The position numbers and the translations under genes are program-made. The notes beneath the pieces were generated by a model. That model was not told the origin of the DNA. It did not search any database and worked only from the letters and a program-made list of their open reading frames with translations. Shown here piece by piece: positions 24,106 to 32,159 of a stretch of 34,560 nt of DNA; positions within the stretch are counted from its first letter, which is position 1; each line of letters begins with the position of its first letter. Source of the stretch: Peptococcaceae bacterium (lineage in GTDB: Bacteria; Bacillota; Peptococcia; DRI-13). The stretch spans positions 1 through 34,560 of the forward strand of contig JAIHAN010000013.1 of assembly GCA_020054815.1 (NCBI GenBank). Reading direction: 5' to 3'.

Positions 24106-25197
24106 TTACGGGACTACAATTATTTTCGGCTCTCCTGACAAGACTCTGCCAATGATACGTGCTTCGGCAACACCTGATTCATGCAGCAGGTTTAAAAGTT
24201 CCCCTGCCCGTTCTTCCGCCACAGACAGCAACAGACCTCCTGAAGTGATGGGATCGGCGAGAACATTTTTGTCAATAGGCTCTATTTCCGGGAAATACTC
24301 CGCCTTATCCTCCATGTATTTGAGATTGGCCCAGTTTCCGCCAGCAATATATCCTTTGAGCCCCAATTCTTTAGCGCCTGATAGCACAGGTACGGCATGA
24401 AGGTCAATCTCAATTTTAACCTGGCTTGCTTTAGCCATTTCCCAGGCATGGCCCAAAAGGCCGAAACCCGTAATATCGGTGCAAGCACTAACCCCTACCT
24501 GTCGGCCGGCCCGGGCCGCTTTGTCATTGAGTTTTGTCATAACGTCAATGGCCGCTTGCTCAAGTTCCGGGGAGACAGGAGACTGTAAAATTAAGTTTCC
24601 TTCCCGGTCTTTTTTCTTACGCAGGGCGGAAGTAATCAAGCCAATGCCTAAAGGCTTGGTGAGAATTAGGGCATCGCCAGGCCGTGCACCGGCATTGGTC
24701 CAAATTTTAGTGGGATGGGCCACTCCCGTCACAGATAAACCATATTTAGGTTCGGCATCCTGGATGCTGTGTCCTCCCAAAAGCACGGCACCGGCTTCTT
24801 TAATCTTTTCCGCCCCTCCCCGTAAAATTTCGGCTAAAACAGAAGCCGGTAAGGTATTCAGGGGAAAAGCGATAATATTTAAGGCTGTAATCGGGGTTCC
24901 CCCCATGGCATAGATGTCACTTAAGGCATTAGCCGCCGCTATCTGCCCAAAGATATAGGGGTCATCCACAACAGGTGTAAAAAAATCCACCGTCTGGATT
25001 AAAGCTGTCTCTTCATTAATCTGGTAAACGCCTGCATCATCAGCGGTCTCTAACCCTACCAGGAGGCGGGGATCTTTTATTTCAGTTTGTGGTAAATGGC
25101 ACAGGACCTGTGCCAGGTCACCAGGACCGATTTTTGCTGCTCAGCCGCCTTTGGTAGACAGCGCGGTAAGATAAACATTTTTAACCTCCTTTTCCAT
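24106..25197 (-). CDS. selD: Selenophosphate synthetase, selenocysteine-containing
   Basis: The ORF track begins at 24990, but the real gene starts at ATG 25197 (GGAGGTG upstream) and reads through an in-frame TGA at 25141-25143 (codon 19): LTALSTKGG-U-AAKIGPGDLAQVL. The TGA occupies the catalytic Sec/Cys position of SelD, followed by the conserved Lys. Downstream are DDAGVYQ and QTVDFFTPVVDDPYIFGQIAAANALSDIYAMGG, the ATP and metal sites. The full product is 363 residues, the normal length. It makes selenophosphate from selenide and ATP for Sec-tRNA synthesis by SelA. It lies 13 bp after selA in the same operon. SelB and tRNA-Sec are required for its own translation and are not in this window. 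Confidence 0.97.
25098..25114 (-). ncRNA. SECIS-like hairpin of selD
   Basis: On the minus strand, 26 nt after the Sec TGA, there is a perfect 7-bp hairpin GGCACAG-GTC-CTGTGCC. The small loop begins with G and U, as in bacterial SECIS apical loops, and its distance from the UGA is within the usual range. It lies inside the selD coding frame. Confidence 0.72.
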
Positions 25198-25210
25198 GTC
25201 AAACACCTCC

Positions 25211-26614
25211 TTAAGATACAATTTCATAAATACTCCTGATCACCACTTCGTCATCACCCGGTAAGAGGGTACGCATATCCAGGATATAGGTATCCCGCTC
25301 AATGTAACCAATGACAGGGACAGGCAGTTGACGAAGGGCTTTTTCTGCTTCTTCCAGGGTAATGGTTTTGAATTTTATCCCTATTCCCCAGGAAGGGATC
25401 ATCTGGCCAGGCAAACTGCCCCCACCCATTTGCGCCTCAGTAGTTAAGGCCTGAGCCTCCACTTTATCCTGGATAAAGGTTAGGGCCCGTATCATCCTTT
25501 CCGCCTTTTCCTTTAATTCTTCCAAAGGTGTTGCGAGCATGCAGTAGGTGGGAATATTGCTAATGGCTTCTTCCGGCCTTAAATATTCCCTGAGGGTGGC
25601 CTCCAGGGCAGCCAGGGTAAATTTATCAACCCGGAGGGCCCTGTTTAGTTGATTAGCCTTCATGGCATCGATATATTCTTTCTTGCCCACAATAATGCCG
25701 GCCTGGGGTCCTCCCAGGAGCTTGTCGCCACTAAAGGTCACAATGTCCACACCCTCGGCTACCACCTGCGGCACCGGAGGTTCACCGGTGAATCCCCATG
25801 ACGAAAGATCCAAAAGAGAACCGCTTCCCAGGTCCTCCATCAGGGGGATGCCACTGGCCTTTGCCAACTTTTGCAGTTCATGTCGGGAAACTGATTTAGT
25901 GAAACCCACAATGCGATAATTGCTGGTGTGCACCTTGAGGATCAGTGCTGTATGCTCGTTAAGAGCCTTTTGATAATCGTGAAGATGGGTGCGGTTGGTC
26001 GTACCTACTTCCACCAGGGTGGCTCCCCCCTGTTTGAGCACCTCCGGAATACGGAAGGACCCGCCTATTTCCACCAGTTCCCCACGGGAAACCACAACTT
26101 CCTTTCCTGTAGCTAAGGTATTCATGGCCAAAAGCACCGCCGCAGCATTATTATTTACAACCAGGGCACTCTCAGCACCTGTCAGGCGAATCAGGAGTTC
26201 TTCCACATGGGCATACCGGGTCCCCCTTTCACCTTTTTCCAGGTCATACTCCAAATTAGAATAACAGGAAGCAGCCAAGGCCACAGCTGTTTGCGCGTTC
26301 TTTGATAACACGGCCCTTCCTAAATTCGTATGCAGGATAATTCCCGTGGCATTAATGACCCGCCTAAGGCGGGGTATGGCAAAAGAAATCAGGTAAGACT
26401 CTATTTCCTTTAGGAGAAAGGCCAATGAAGGAGGCTCTACTTCTCCTGCCTGCGCGAGGATTCTCTTCCGCCATACCCCCAATACCTGTCCTGTTGCTTC
26501 CGCTACCAGGTCATGTCCATAAAAGGCACTGAGTTCCCGTCCTTTTTCTGAAACTAACACCGTATTCACAGCGGGCAACTGCCTGAGTAATTCATTTAAA
26601 CGCGAGTTGGACAT
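25211..26614 (-). CDS. selA: L-seryl-tRNA(Sec) selenium transferase
   Basis: The 467-residue PLP enzyme converts Ser-tRNA(Sec) to Sec-tRNA(Sec) using selenophosphate. It shows the SelA N-terminal helical domain, the motif INATGIILHTNLGRAVLS, NNNAAAVLLAMNTLA, RGELVEIGGSFRIPEV and the PLP-lysine motif TFSGDKLLGGPQAGI. The length matches E. coli SelA (463). ATG 26614 is preceded by TAGGAGG. It is first in the selA-selD operon; the selD ribosome binding site adjoins its stop codon. Confidence 0.97.
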   Translation of the reverse strand: MSNSRLNELLRQLPAVNTVLVSEKGRELSAFYGHDLVAEATGQVLGVWRKRILAQAGEVEPPSLAFLLKEIESYLISFAIPRLRRVINATGIILHTNLGRAVLSKNAQTAVALAASCYSNLEYDLEKGERGTRYAHVEELLIRLTGAESALVVNNNAAAVLLAMNTLATGKEVVVSRGELVEIGGSFRIPEVLKQGGATLVEVGTTNRTHLHDYQKALNEHTALILKVHTSNYRIVGFTKSVSRHELQKLAKASGIPLMEDLGSGSLLDLSSWGFTGEPPVPQVVAEGVDIVTFSGDKLLGGPQAGIIVGKKEYIDAMKANQLNRALRVDKFTLAALEATLREYLRPEEAISNIPTYCMLATPLEELKEKAERMIRALTFIQDKVEAQALTTEAQMGGGSLPGQMIPSWGIGIKFKTITLEEAEKALRQLPVPVIGYIERDTYILDMRTLLPGDDEVVIRSIYEIVS

Positions 26615-26685
26615 GCTTTCCTCCTAAATCTATCCAGAAGGTAACATCTTTATTGTAATTTTTATTGTTCATAAACACAAGGATA

Positions 26686-27288
26686 CTATTTATTAGCGAT
26701 TTTGCCCAGGGTATCCTGCCACATTTCTACTACTTTAAAAGCGGGCTTAATCTTTACAACTTTATTCTGGGGTTTTACTGTTTTTAACTCTTTGGCTATA
26801 TCCTCCTGCAAGTAAGCGGTATTGTTGCCACCATCCACAAAGCAGAGAGGAGGAAAGAGAACGCACCACCAGTTGGCCCCTGCCCCTTCCCCTATCACCA
26901 GCCTGACCGCTTCGTAACGACCGGCGGGAAGGGCAAAATTGCCATAATATTTGGTGGGAAAACTAAACTGTCCGTAGGCAGCTTTTACCTGATATGTACT
27001 CCCGGCGTTGCGCAGGACGACTTCGGCTTCCTTTTCCAGTTCCGGGAGGCTCTCTAAAAGAATCTCCCGGGACTCGGCAAGATTTTGGGAATGGGCAAAT
27101 TTTTCCTGCATGGTCTTAACGATATGATCCCTGACTTTATATTTAAGAACCTGATCCTCCCGGCTGTCGCTGTTGGCCAGGATGTGCAGCCTGATTAAAG
27201 CCGGTACCTGTTCTTCAATGGTAACAGAACTGATTTCACAAATCATCATGGCTAATACCAGTACGAGAAAAATTACGCGTTGCTTCAT
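26686..27288 (-). CDS. spoIIR: Stage II sporulation protein R
   Basis: The 200-residue secreted signalling protein shows the SpoIIR pattern: an N-terminal signal segment (VIFLVLVLAMMICEI), ALIRLHILANSDSREDQVLKYKVRDHIV, YGQFSFPTKYYGNFALPAGRYEAVRLVIGEGAGANWWCVLFPPLCF and a short C-terminal tail. In Bacillus it is made in the forespore under sigma-F and crosses the septum to activate SpoIIGA, which processes pro-sigma-E. ATG 27288 follows AAGGAGG. No convincing sigma-F promoter could be read upstream. It stands alone, 70 bp from selA. Confidence 0.95.
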   Translation of the reverse strand: MKQRVIFLVLVLAMMICEISSVTIEEQVPALIRLHILANSDSREDQVLKYKVRDHIVKTMQEKFAHSQNLAESREILLESLPELEKEAEVVLRNAGSTYQVKAAYGQFSFPTKYYGNFALPAGRYEAVRLVIGEGAGANWWCVLFPPLCFVDGGNNTAYLQEDIAKELKTVKPQNKVVKIKPAFKVVEMWQDTLGKIANK

Positions 27289-27427
27289 GATTGCCGCCTC
27301 CTTATATTTCTACATTACCAGTATTAACCGGAAGGAGCGTTTCTAATCATCTTACAATTCAAAATAGCAAAATTGCTTCCCGCTACACGCCCCCCGCTAA
27401 CCGAATGTTTCCCCGTAATAATAGTAC

Positions 27428-27451
27428 AAGGGGCCGAATTTACGGCCCCTT
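27428..27451 (-). terminator. Terminator after the SipL-like gene
   Basis: A perfect 9-bp stem AAGGGGCCG-AATTTA-CGGCCCCTT is followed on the minus strand by GTACTATTATTA, a moderate T-tail. A heptad repeat lies between this hairpin and the gene's stop. Confidence 0.75.
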
Positions 27452-27458
27452 AATCATC

Positions 27459-27480
27459 GGTTCACGGTTAACGGTTCACG
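27459..27480. repeat. Heptanucleotide tandem repeat, GTTCACG family (3 units)
   Basis: Three consecutive 7-mers, GGTTCAC GGTTAAC GGTTCAC, lie 9 bp past the SipL-like stop. They are the same family, in the same orientation and gene context, as those at 14654-14681. Confidence 0.82.
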
Positions 27481-27488
27481 TATGTGGT

Positions 27489-29054
27489 TTAACCCATACC
27501 CGGTGGGCAGGGGATCTTAATGGTGCGCCCGGCAAAGATGAGATTGGGATTGGTAATTTGCGGGTTAACAGCCAGGATAGCCTGAACGGTAACATTAAAC
27601 TTACGGGCTATAATCGTTAAAGTGTCGCCCTTCTGAATCACATAGTCAAATGTAGTTCCGGGAGGGCAGGGTGGAGCAGGTGGCGGAGGAGGTGTTACAG
27701 CGCCCTTAACAGCAGTGACTACCGTAATTTCTTCGGTTTCGGTAACTTTAGCACAGATCTCCAGCACGGCAGTCTGACGCCACTGGGTGGTAGGTGTATT
27801 CGCCGCAGCTTCTACATTAACGTATTCAATGCGGCCGGTCACATCGACCATATCACCTTTCTCAGCACCTTCCACATGAACGAACTCCGTAAATGGTTCA
27901 TCGACGGAAAGCTCGCGGAGCTGATCATCTACGGCCGAGACATAGTAAATCTGCTTGTGTAAAGTACCCTTCACGATTACTTTGTCAGGAATCGCTTCTC
28001 CCTGTAAATCCCTGAGGCGTGCATCTACTCTAGCTACTTTACGGGCGGGCATAGGTGTAATAATATCGGCCAGGATGTTTACCTGACGGCAGCCCTCACC
28101 GATTATCCTTTCCACCTTAATCCTGCGGGTTTCTACCTCGGCACCGGCTACTGCCGTTACAATATTGATGGTTACTCTATCAATAACCTTGGCACAAACC
28201 TCGAGAACGATTGTTTCTTTGACAAATTTCTCATGATTCCGTGTCACCAGTTCACTATCGATAAATTCAATTCTAATATCAGTTATCACAGTCTGCCCTT
28301 CTTTTGCCCCTTGGATGGGTACAAAGACATTAAAGGGCACATTGGCCGAAGTTTCTTTTACTTCACCGGAGGGTTCGATGACATAGAATATTTGCTTGTG
28401 AATTGTACCTTTTACTACTACTTTATTAGGAATAACTTTCTTCTCAACATCTCTTATCTCTGCATCAATACTTTTGATTTTTTTCGTATTTGCGGGTAGT
28501 GGTATTAAGCTGTCACTTACCGTGAACTGCTCACACCCGGAGCCAATCACATTGTCAATAGTAATGGTACGGAAGGTGGGAGTAACGCCCTCGCCGGAAA
28601 CATTGGTGACAACATCGATTTCTACCATTTCAATGACTTTCGCCTTAATCTTGAGGATGCAAGTTTGCTGGAAGACACGATGACAGCCCTGGTCTCCTGC
28701 CATATCGACAGCTTCCACATCACAGTATTCAACTTCCACGCTAACCCTTGCATCCATTCCGGGCCGCGCACCTTCGATATGGACAAATTCTGTAATTCTC
28801 TCGTCAGGAACCGTAAATTCTTGAACATCACCGGTAATGCATTCTACATAATAAATTTGCTTGTGGAGTGTTGCCTCAACAATGATCTTATCCTCGATAA
28901 TCTTAAACTTTACATTTCTGATTTTGGTATCAACACTCTCAATTTTTTTGGCAAGGACGGGCAAGGTAATATTTCTTACTACATTAACCTGTCGCATGGC
29001 CTCGCCTACAACATTTTCCACCTTTAATTTCCTGGTGGTCACATTAAGAGCCAT
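27489..29054 (-). CDS. SipL-like spore coat protein: three DUF3794 (SPOCS) domains plus LysM
   Basis: The protein of about 521 residues contains three copies of the DUF3794/SPOCS domain (about 12-150, 165-310 and 320-455). Each ends with a signature such as IPDKVIVKGTLHKQIYYV and a following FVHVEGA-type motif. A Pro-rich linker and a C-terminal LysM domain (DYVIQKGDTLTIIARKFNVTVQAIL) follow. This is the architecture of Clostridioides difficile SipL, the partner of SpoIVA in coat assembly. ATG 29054 (MALNVTTRK) after AAGGAGG is preferred to the TTG at 29063. It is expected in the mother cell during sporulation. The three repeats are well diverged, so the triplication is old. Confidence 0.92.
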   Translation of the reverse strand: MALNVTTRKLKVENVVGEAMRQVNVVRNITLPVLAKKIESVDTKIRNVKFKIIEDKIIVEATLHKQIYYVECITGDVQEFTVPDERITEFVHIEGARPGMDARVSVEVEYCDVEAVDMAGDQGCHRVFQQTCILKIKAKVIEMVEIDVVTNVSGEGVTPTFRTITIDNVIGSGCEQFTVSDSLIPLPANTKKIKSIDAEIRDVEKKVIPNKVVVKGTIHKQIFYVIEPSGEVKETSANVPFNVFVPIQGAKEGQTVITDIRIEFIDSELVTRNHEKFVKETIVLEVCAKVIDRVTINIVTAVAGAEVETRRIKVERIIGEGCRQVNILADIITPMPARKVARVDARLRDLQGEAIPDKVIVKGTLHKQIYYVSAVDDQLRELSVDEPFTEFVHVEGAEKGDMVDVTGRIEYVNVEAAANTPTTQWRQTAVLEICAKVTETEEITVVTAVKGAVTPPPPPAPPCPPGTTFDYVIQKGDTLTIIARKFNVTVQAILAVNPQITNPNLIFAGRTIKIPCPPGMG

Positions 29055-29233
29055 AGTCCACAAATCCTCCTTTCAGCCTTCATATAGATTCAGTTAAGTA
29101 TATGCAACAGACGAAAATGTGTGCTTAAAATTATCTATACTTACTGTTAGTTTATGGTATGAATTGCGGCAGAGGATTGTGTCTGGACACTCAAAAAGGC
29201 CCAAGCAGGGATGCAGAAAAAAGACAGAAAAAA

Positions 29234-29261
29234 GGAGAGGCGGGTTGAGGTCCGGCTCTCT
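29234..29261 (-). terminator. Terminator after the CAP-domain gene
   Basis: A hairpin GAGAG / CTCTC with an inner CGG / CCG is followed on the minus strand by CCTTTTTTCTGTCTTTTTTTC, a strong T-rich tail, just past the stop at 29277. The rest of the 220-bp gap to the SipL-like gene shows nothing further. Confidence 0.6.
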
Positions 29262-29276
29262 CTTGCTGGATACCGA

Positions 29277-30239
29277 CTAATTTTTACTTATAAACATCTG
29301 TGTAAACATCTTACCATAAGGACCGCCTTCTCTGATTCCAATGCCCACATGGGTGTAGTTGGGGTTAAGGATGTTCTTCCGGTGTCCGGGGGAATTCATT
29401 AAAGACACATGGGCATTGTCCACCGTTTGGTTACCGGCTAAATTTTCTCCAGCATAACCGTACTTAACCCCGAAATTCTTCATCATGGTGAAGGGGTCGC
29501 CATATGTAGGAGAGTTGTGATCGAAATAATTCTTGTCAATCATGTCCTGGGATTTGAGACGGGCAATCCTCACCAGTTCGTTATCCATCTTAAGAGGTGG
29601 CACACCTGCCGCCGCTCTTTCTTTGTTGATCAGTTCCAGCATCTTAATTTCCTCGGCTGTAGCATTAACCTGTGCACCCGTGTTTTCCCCTGTACCAGGT
29701 TGTGTCGTATCACCGGGTTGAGAGGCGCCTGTATCTCCCGTCCCTCCATTACCTGCAGGGTTCTGGGGTTCCTGGGATTGAGGGGCGGAATTCCCGCGGG
29801 AGATATCATTTTTCAGGGCTTTATTGAGGTTTTCCGCCCAAACTTTGGCCAAACCGTCACCTGTGGAGTTGTTGCTTTCCCAGTCGGCTTCGGTAACGGT
29901 GATGAGAAGCCTCTCTTTAACGAGAACGACAGGTGAACCAGTGATGCGGCCTGTTACCACCGGGGCTTTTACCAGGTCACTGCCCATATTGCGAATGCGC
30001 TCCAGTATAATCTTGGCGCGTTCTTGGGCCGTAAAGCCCTCATACATGGAACGGTAACGTAACACTACCTCACCGTTGATTAGCAGCTCATAAATTTCGG
30101 GATGCCCTTCCATAGCCTGCATGCCCACGGTATATGTAATGGTCTGGGCCTGTACTGGTGCAGTGGAAACTGTGGTACTTACACCTATGACAAATATACA
30201 CAAAAGGAGCCAGGTAACCAGTCTTGAAGATAAACGCAT
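29277..30239 (-). CDS. Secreted CAP-domain protein (YkwD/SCP-like)
   Basis: The 320-residue protein has a signal peptide (MRLSSRLVTWLLLCIFVIGVSTTVSTAPVQA), a small alpha/beta domain (about 35-150, TYTVGMQAMEGHPEIYELLINGE), a Gly/Gln/Thr-rich linker and a C-terminal CAP domain. The CAP motifs are LINKERAAAGVPPLKMDNEL, FDHNSPTYGDPFTMM, GENLAG, SPGHRKNIL and HVGIGI. The family is common in spore-forming bacteria, on spores or in the medium; its activity is not settled. ATG 30239 after AAGGAGG replaces the track's upstream start at 30257. It is monocistronic. Confidence 0.9.
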   Translation of the reverse strand: MRLSSRLVTWLLLCIFVIGVSTTVSTAPVQAQTITYTVGMQAMEGHPEIYELLINGEVVLRYRSMYEGFTAQERAKIILERIRNMGSDLVKAPVVTGRITGSPVVLVKERLLITVTEADWESNNSTGDGLAKVWAENLNKALKNDISRGNSAPQSQEPQNPAGNGGTGDTGASQPGDTTQPGTGENTGAQVNATAEEIKMLELINKERAAAGVPPLKMDNELVRIARLKSQDMIDKNYFDHNSPTYGDPFTMMKNFGVKYGYAGENLAGNQTVDNAHVSLMNSPGHRKNILNPNYTHVGIGIREGGPYGKMFTQMFISKN

Positions 30240-30436
30240 ATAAAACCTCCTTATCATAAAGTCTACTCCTTATTTTATACAAGACCGCCCCGGGCTGCAA
30301 ACTTAAAATTTTTCCATCGTTGTCACTTTAGCATTTTTCTACAGGTACTTCTCGTATCATAGGCATCTTTAGGCCGCTTTTCGAGGCAATGGTAAAATAG
30401 AGCACCAAAGGAAATTTAAGTTTTATAAGAGAAAGA

Positions 30437-30460
30437 AAGCTGCTGATTTCTCAGCAGCTT
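30437..30460 (-). terminator. Terminator of veg
   Basis: A perfect 10-bp stem AAGCTGCTGA-TTTC-TCAGCAGCTT overlaps the veg stop codon and is followed on the minus strand by TCTTTCTCTT. Confidence 0.88.
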
Positions 30461-30726
30461 CGAGCCTGTATTTTGATGTCTTCTTCACCCTGGTAAACGG
30501 TAAGCTGGACAGCATCTGTCAGTATGTCAGCATAACTAAAGGAAACGCGACGTTCTATCTGCTTTTCATCGAGGCGTACGACAAAAATATTCGGATAAGT
30601 GCTTTCAAGAACGCCGGTTTTTTCAATGACCTTTTTTCTGCCCCGGTTAGCCCTAAGTCTAATCTTGTTCCCCACAAAAGGTTCCAAATCCCGCTTTATA
30701 TCCGCCAAAACTTTTTTCGCAGACAA
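30451..30726 (-). CDS. veg: Veg family protein
   Basis: The 91-residue product matches Veg throughout: LADIKRDLEPFVGNKIRLRANRGRKKVIEKTGVLESTYPNIFVVRL and RRVSFSYADILTDAVQL. In B. subtilis, Veg stimulates biofilm gene expression by countering SinR, and its gene sits between yabG and sspF; the yabG neighbour is kept here. The start is TTG 30726 after AGAGGGTG. The gene has a perfect sigma-A promoter, as the B. subtilis gene does, and its own terminator, so it should be highly expressed in growing cells. Confidence 0.96.
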   Translation of the reverse strand: MSAKKVLADIKRDLEPFVGNKIRLRANRGRKKVIEKTGVLESTYPNIFVVRLDEKQIERRVSFSYADILTDAVQLTVYQGEEDIKIQARSC

Positions 30727-30757
30727 AAAATCACCCTCTTTCTACTTCAACGTCTTT

Positions 30758-30786
30758 ATTATAACATCTCTTGCAAGTCCTGTCAA
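30758..30786 (-). promoter_or_regulatory. Consensus sigma-A promoter of veg
   Basis: The minus strand reads TTGACA, 17 bp, TATAAT: all twelve consensus bases with ideal spacing. The transcript should start near 30751, about 25 nt before the TTG start codon. Confidence 0.9.
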
Positions 30787-30924
30787 ATTAACCAAACATT
30801 ATACTCGAGAGGGCCCTTTTCTGTCAATACATAAAAATCAAGCGGTAGAGAAGTTTTTAGGAAGTATCTCTTACTTATCTTTGTTAAGTTTATGTTAATT
30901 CTTATTTTCATCTTTTTAATTCCA

Positions 30925-31135
30925 ATGGGGACATTCCCGTCCATTTTCCGACTTCCGATCTCCGACAAAAATCACTAGTAACTAGTAACTAGTAACTTCT
31001 TAGATAAGCAGGTGTGTCCCCTTATACCGATGGGGACATTCCCGTCCATTTTCCGACTTCCGACTTCCGATCTCCGACAAAAATCACTAGTAACTAGTAA
31101 CTAGTAACTTCTCAGATAAGCAGGTGTGTCCCCTT
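30925..31135. repeat. Duplicated 99/106-bp element with heptad arrays and inverted-repeat ends
   Basis: Copy 1 (30925-31023) and copy 2 (31030-31135) are nearly identical. Each starts ATGGGGACA and ends TGTCCCCTT, a 7-bp terminal inverted repeat. Inside are two heptad arrays: TTCCGAC-type (3 units in copy 1, 4 in copy 2) and ACTAGTA-type (3 units in each). The copies differ by that one extra heptad and a T/C change. They lie between veg and yabG; copy 2 ends 3 bp before the yabG stop codon. No transposase is present. The rest of the 410-bp gap holds the veg promoter and A+T-rich sequence. Confidence 0.93.
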
Positions 31136-31138
31136 TCA

Positions 31139-32026
31139 TTAATAAGGGGATTTGGGATACCCCAGGCGGAAGCATCCCCGGGTTTCGATCCCGCCTACAC
31201 CATCCATCCCAGTTATGGTATTGCTGATGATGTCCTTAACAGTCAGCGTATCATAAATAGAACTATAGGCTAATTTCTCCACGATAAATACCGGATCAAA
31301 AGCATGAATCAATACGCGCTGGGGAGAACTGGCGAAGTTGGCCCCGGCTGCGATTAAGGCCTCATAATGGGACTGGCAGGCACCGGCGAAAATGATTAAG
31401 TCATCCCGGCCTGGATCAAAGGCCCTGGCCTTGCGTACAGCTTCCACAAAATAGGGGGAATTGCGGTAATTCTTTAACTCTTTAAAATCGCCGTTGTTCC
31501 TGATGAGACCGTCATGCCCGGTCATTACCAAAATATCCGGTGTATATTCTTTTAAATAGTCTACTACCACCTGGGGCTGTTTTTCTTCAGGGACATGAAA
31601 ACCGTGGGCCGGGATGCTGAGCTGGGAATAGGTGGTCATACAAAGATCCAGGTAATCTTTATCCCCATCCAGATGAAGCACTGACCCAGGTATTTCGAAA
31701 TACTCAGGGTCATCAGCTTTCGTAGGGTTTTTTACCGTCACTCCTCCCCGTAAAAAACTCCGGGATTTATCTACGACCCGCCGTTCAAAAATACGCCGCA
31801 TACACTCGCTGTTCTTTTTAATAAATTCCTGCCTGCTTTTACTTATATCAGAGGGGTTCTTCTTCTCCAGGTCAGCAACCGGTGCATCGGCATAAAGGCG
31901 AATATCCAGCCCCCGTAATAAGGCAGTGGATCCGTCCGGTCCTTCAATAATATCCATTACCTTAAAGAGTATATCGCTCCCATGGGAAATGCGACCCACG
32001 ATATCTCCTACAGCAATCTTACTCAT
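31139..32026 (-). CDS. yabG: Sporulation-specific protease YabG
   Basis: The protein of about 295 residues matches YabG (peptidase family U57): MSKIAVGDIVGRISHGSDILFKV at the N-terminus, VLHLDGDKDYLDLCM, DILVMTGHDGLIRN, YFVEAVRKAR, IIFAGACQSHYEALIAAGANFASSPQRVLIHAFDPV and VGGIETRGCFRLGYPK at the end. YabG trims spore coat and related proteins in the mother cell, and in C. difficile it processes germination proteins. ATG 32026 downstream of GGAGGG is preferred to the TTG at 32044, which overlaps that site. The 3' end abuts the repeated element at 30925-31135. Confidence 0.96.
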   Translation of the reverse strand: MSKIAVGDIVGRISHGSDILFKVMDIIEGPDGSTALLRGLDIRLYADAPVADLEKKNPSDISKSRQEFIKKNSECMRRIFERRVVDKSRSFLRGGVTVKNPTKADDPEYFEIPGSVLHLDGDKDYLDLCMTTYSQLSIPAHGFHVPEEKQPQVVVDYLKEYTPDILVMTGHDGLIRNNGDFKELKNYRNSPYFVEAVRKARAFDPGRDDLIIFAGACQSHYEALIAAGANFASSPQRVLIHAFDPVFIVEKLAYSSIYDTLTVKDIISNTITGMDGVGGIETRGCFRLGYPKSPY

Positions 32027-32159
32027 TTTTACAACTCCCTCCAAAATATCTCTCTACTCATTCTATGTTTAACACAGGGCTGGTGTTATCTTAGACACAC
32101 CCTCTGCCGGCGAATCATATCATAAAATTACTTAAGAGAGGGGAAAGGAGGAGAGGTAA

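Noticed and set aside
24106-25197. selD as a nonsense-disrupted pseudogene
   Set aside because: The TGA is exactly at the Sec position, the frame is intact on both sides, and a SECIS-like hairpin follows.
29064-29160. Sigma-E promoter for the SipL-like gene (CATATACT)
   Set aside because: The -10 resembles the consensus, but no acceptable -35 lies at the needed distance.
30940-31110. Heptad arrays as a CRISPR
   Set aside because: Units are 7 nt without spacers, and no cas genes are present.
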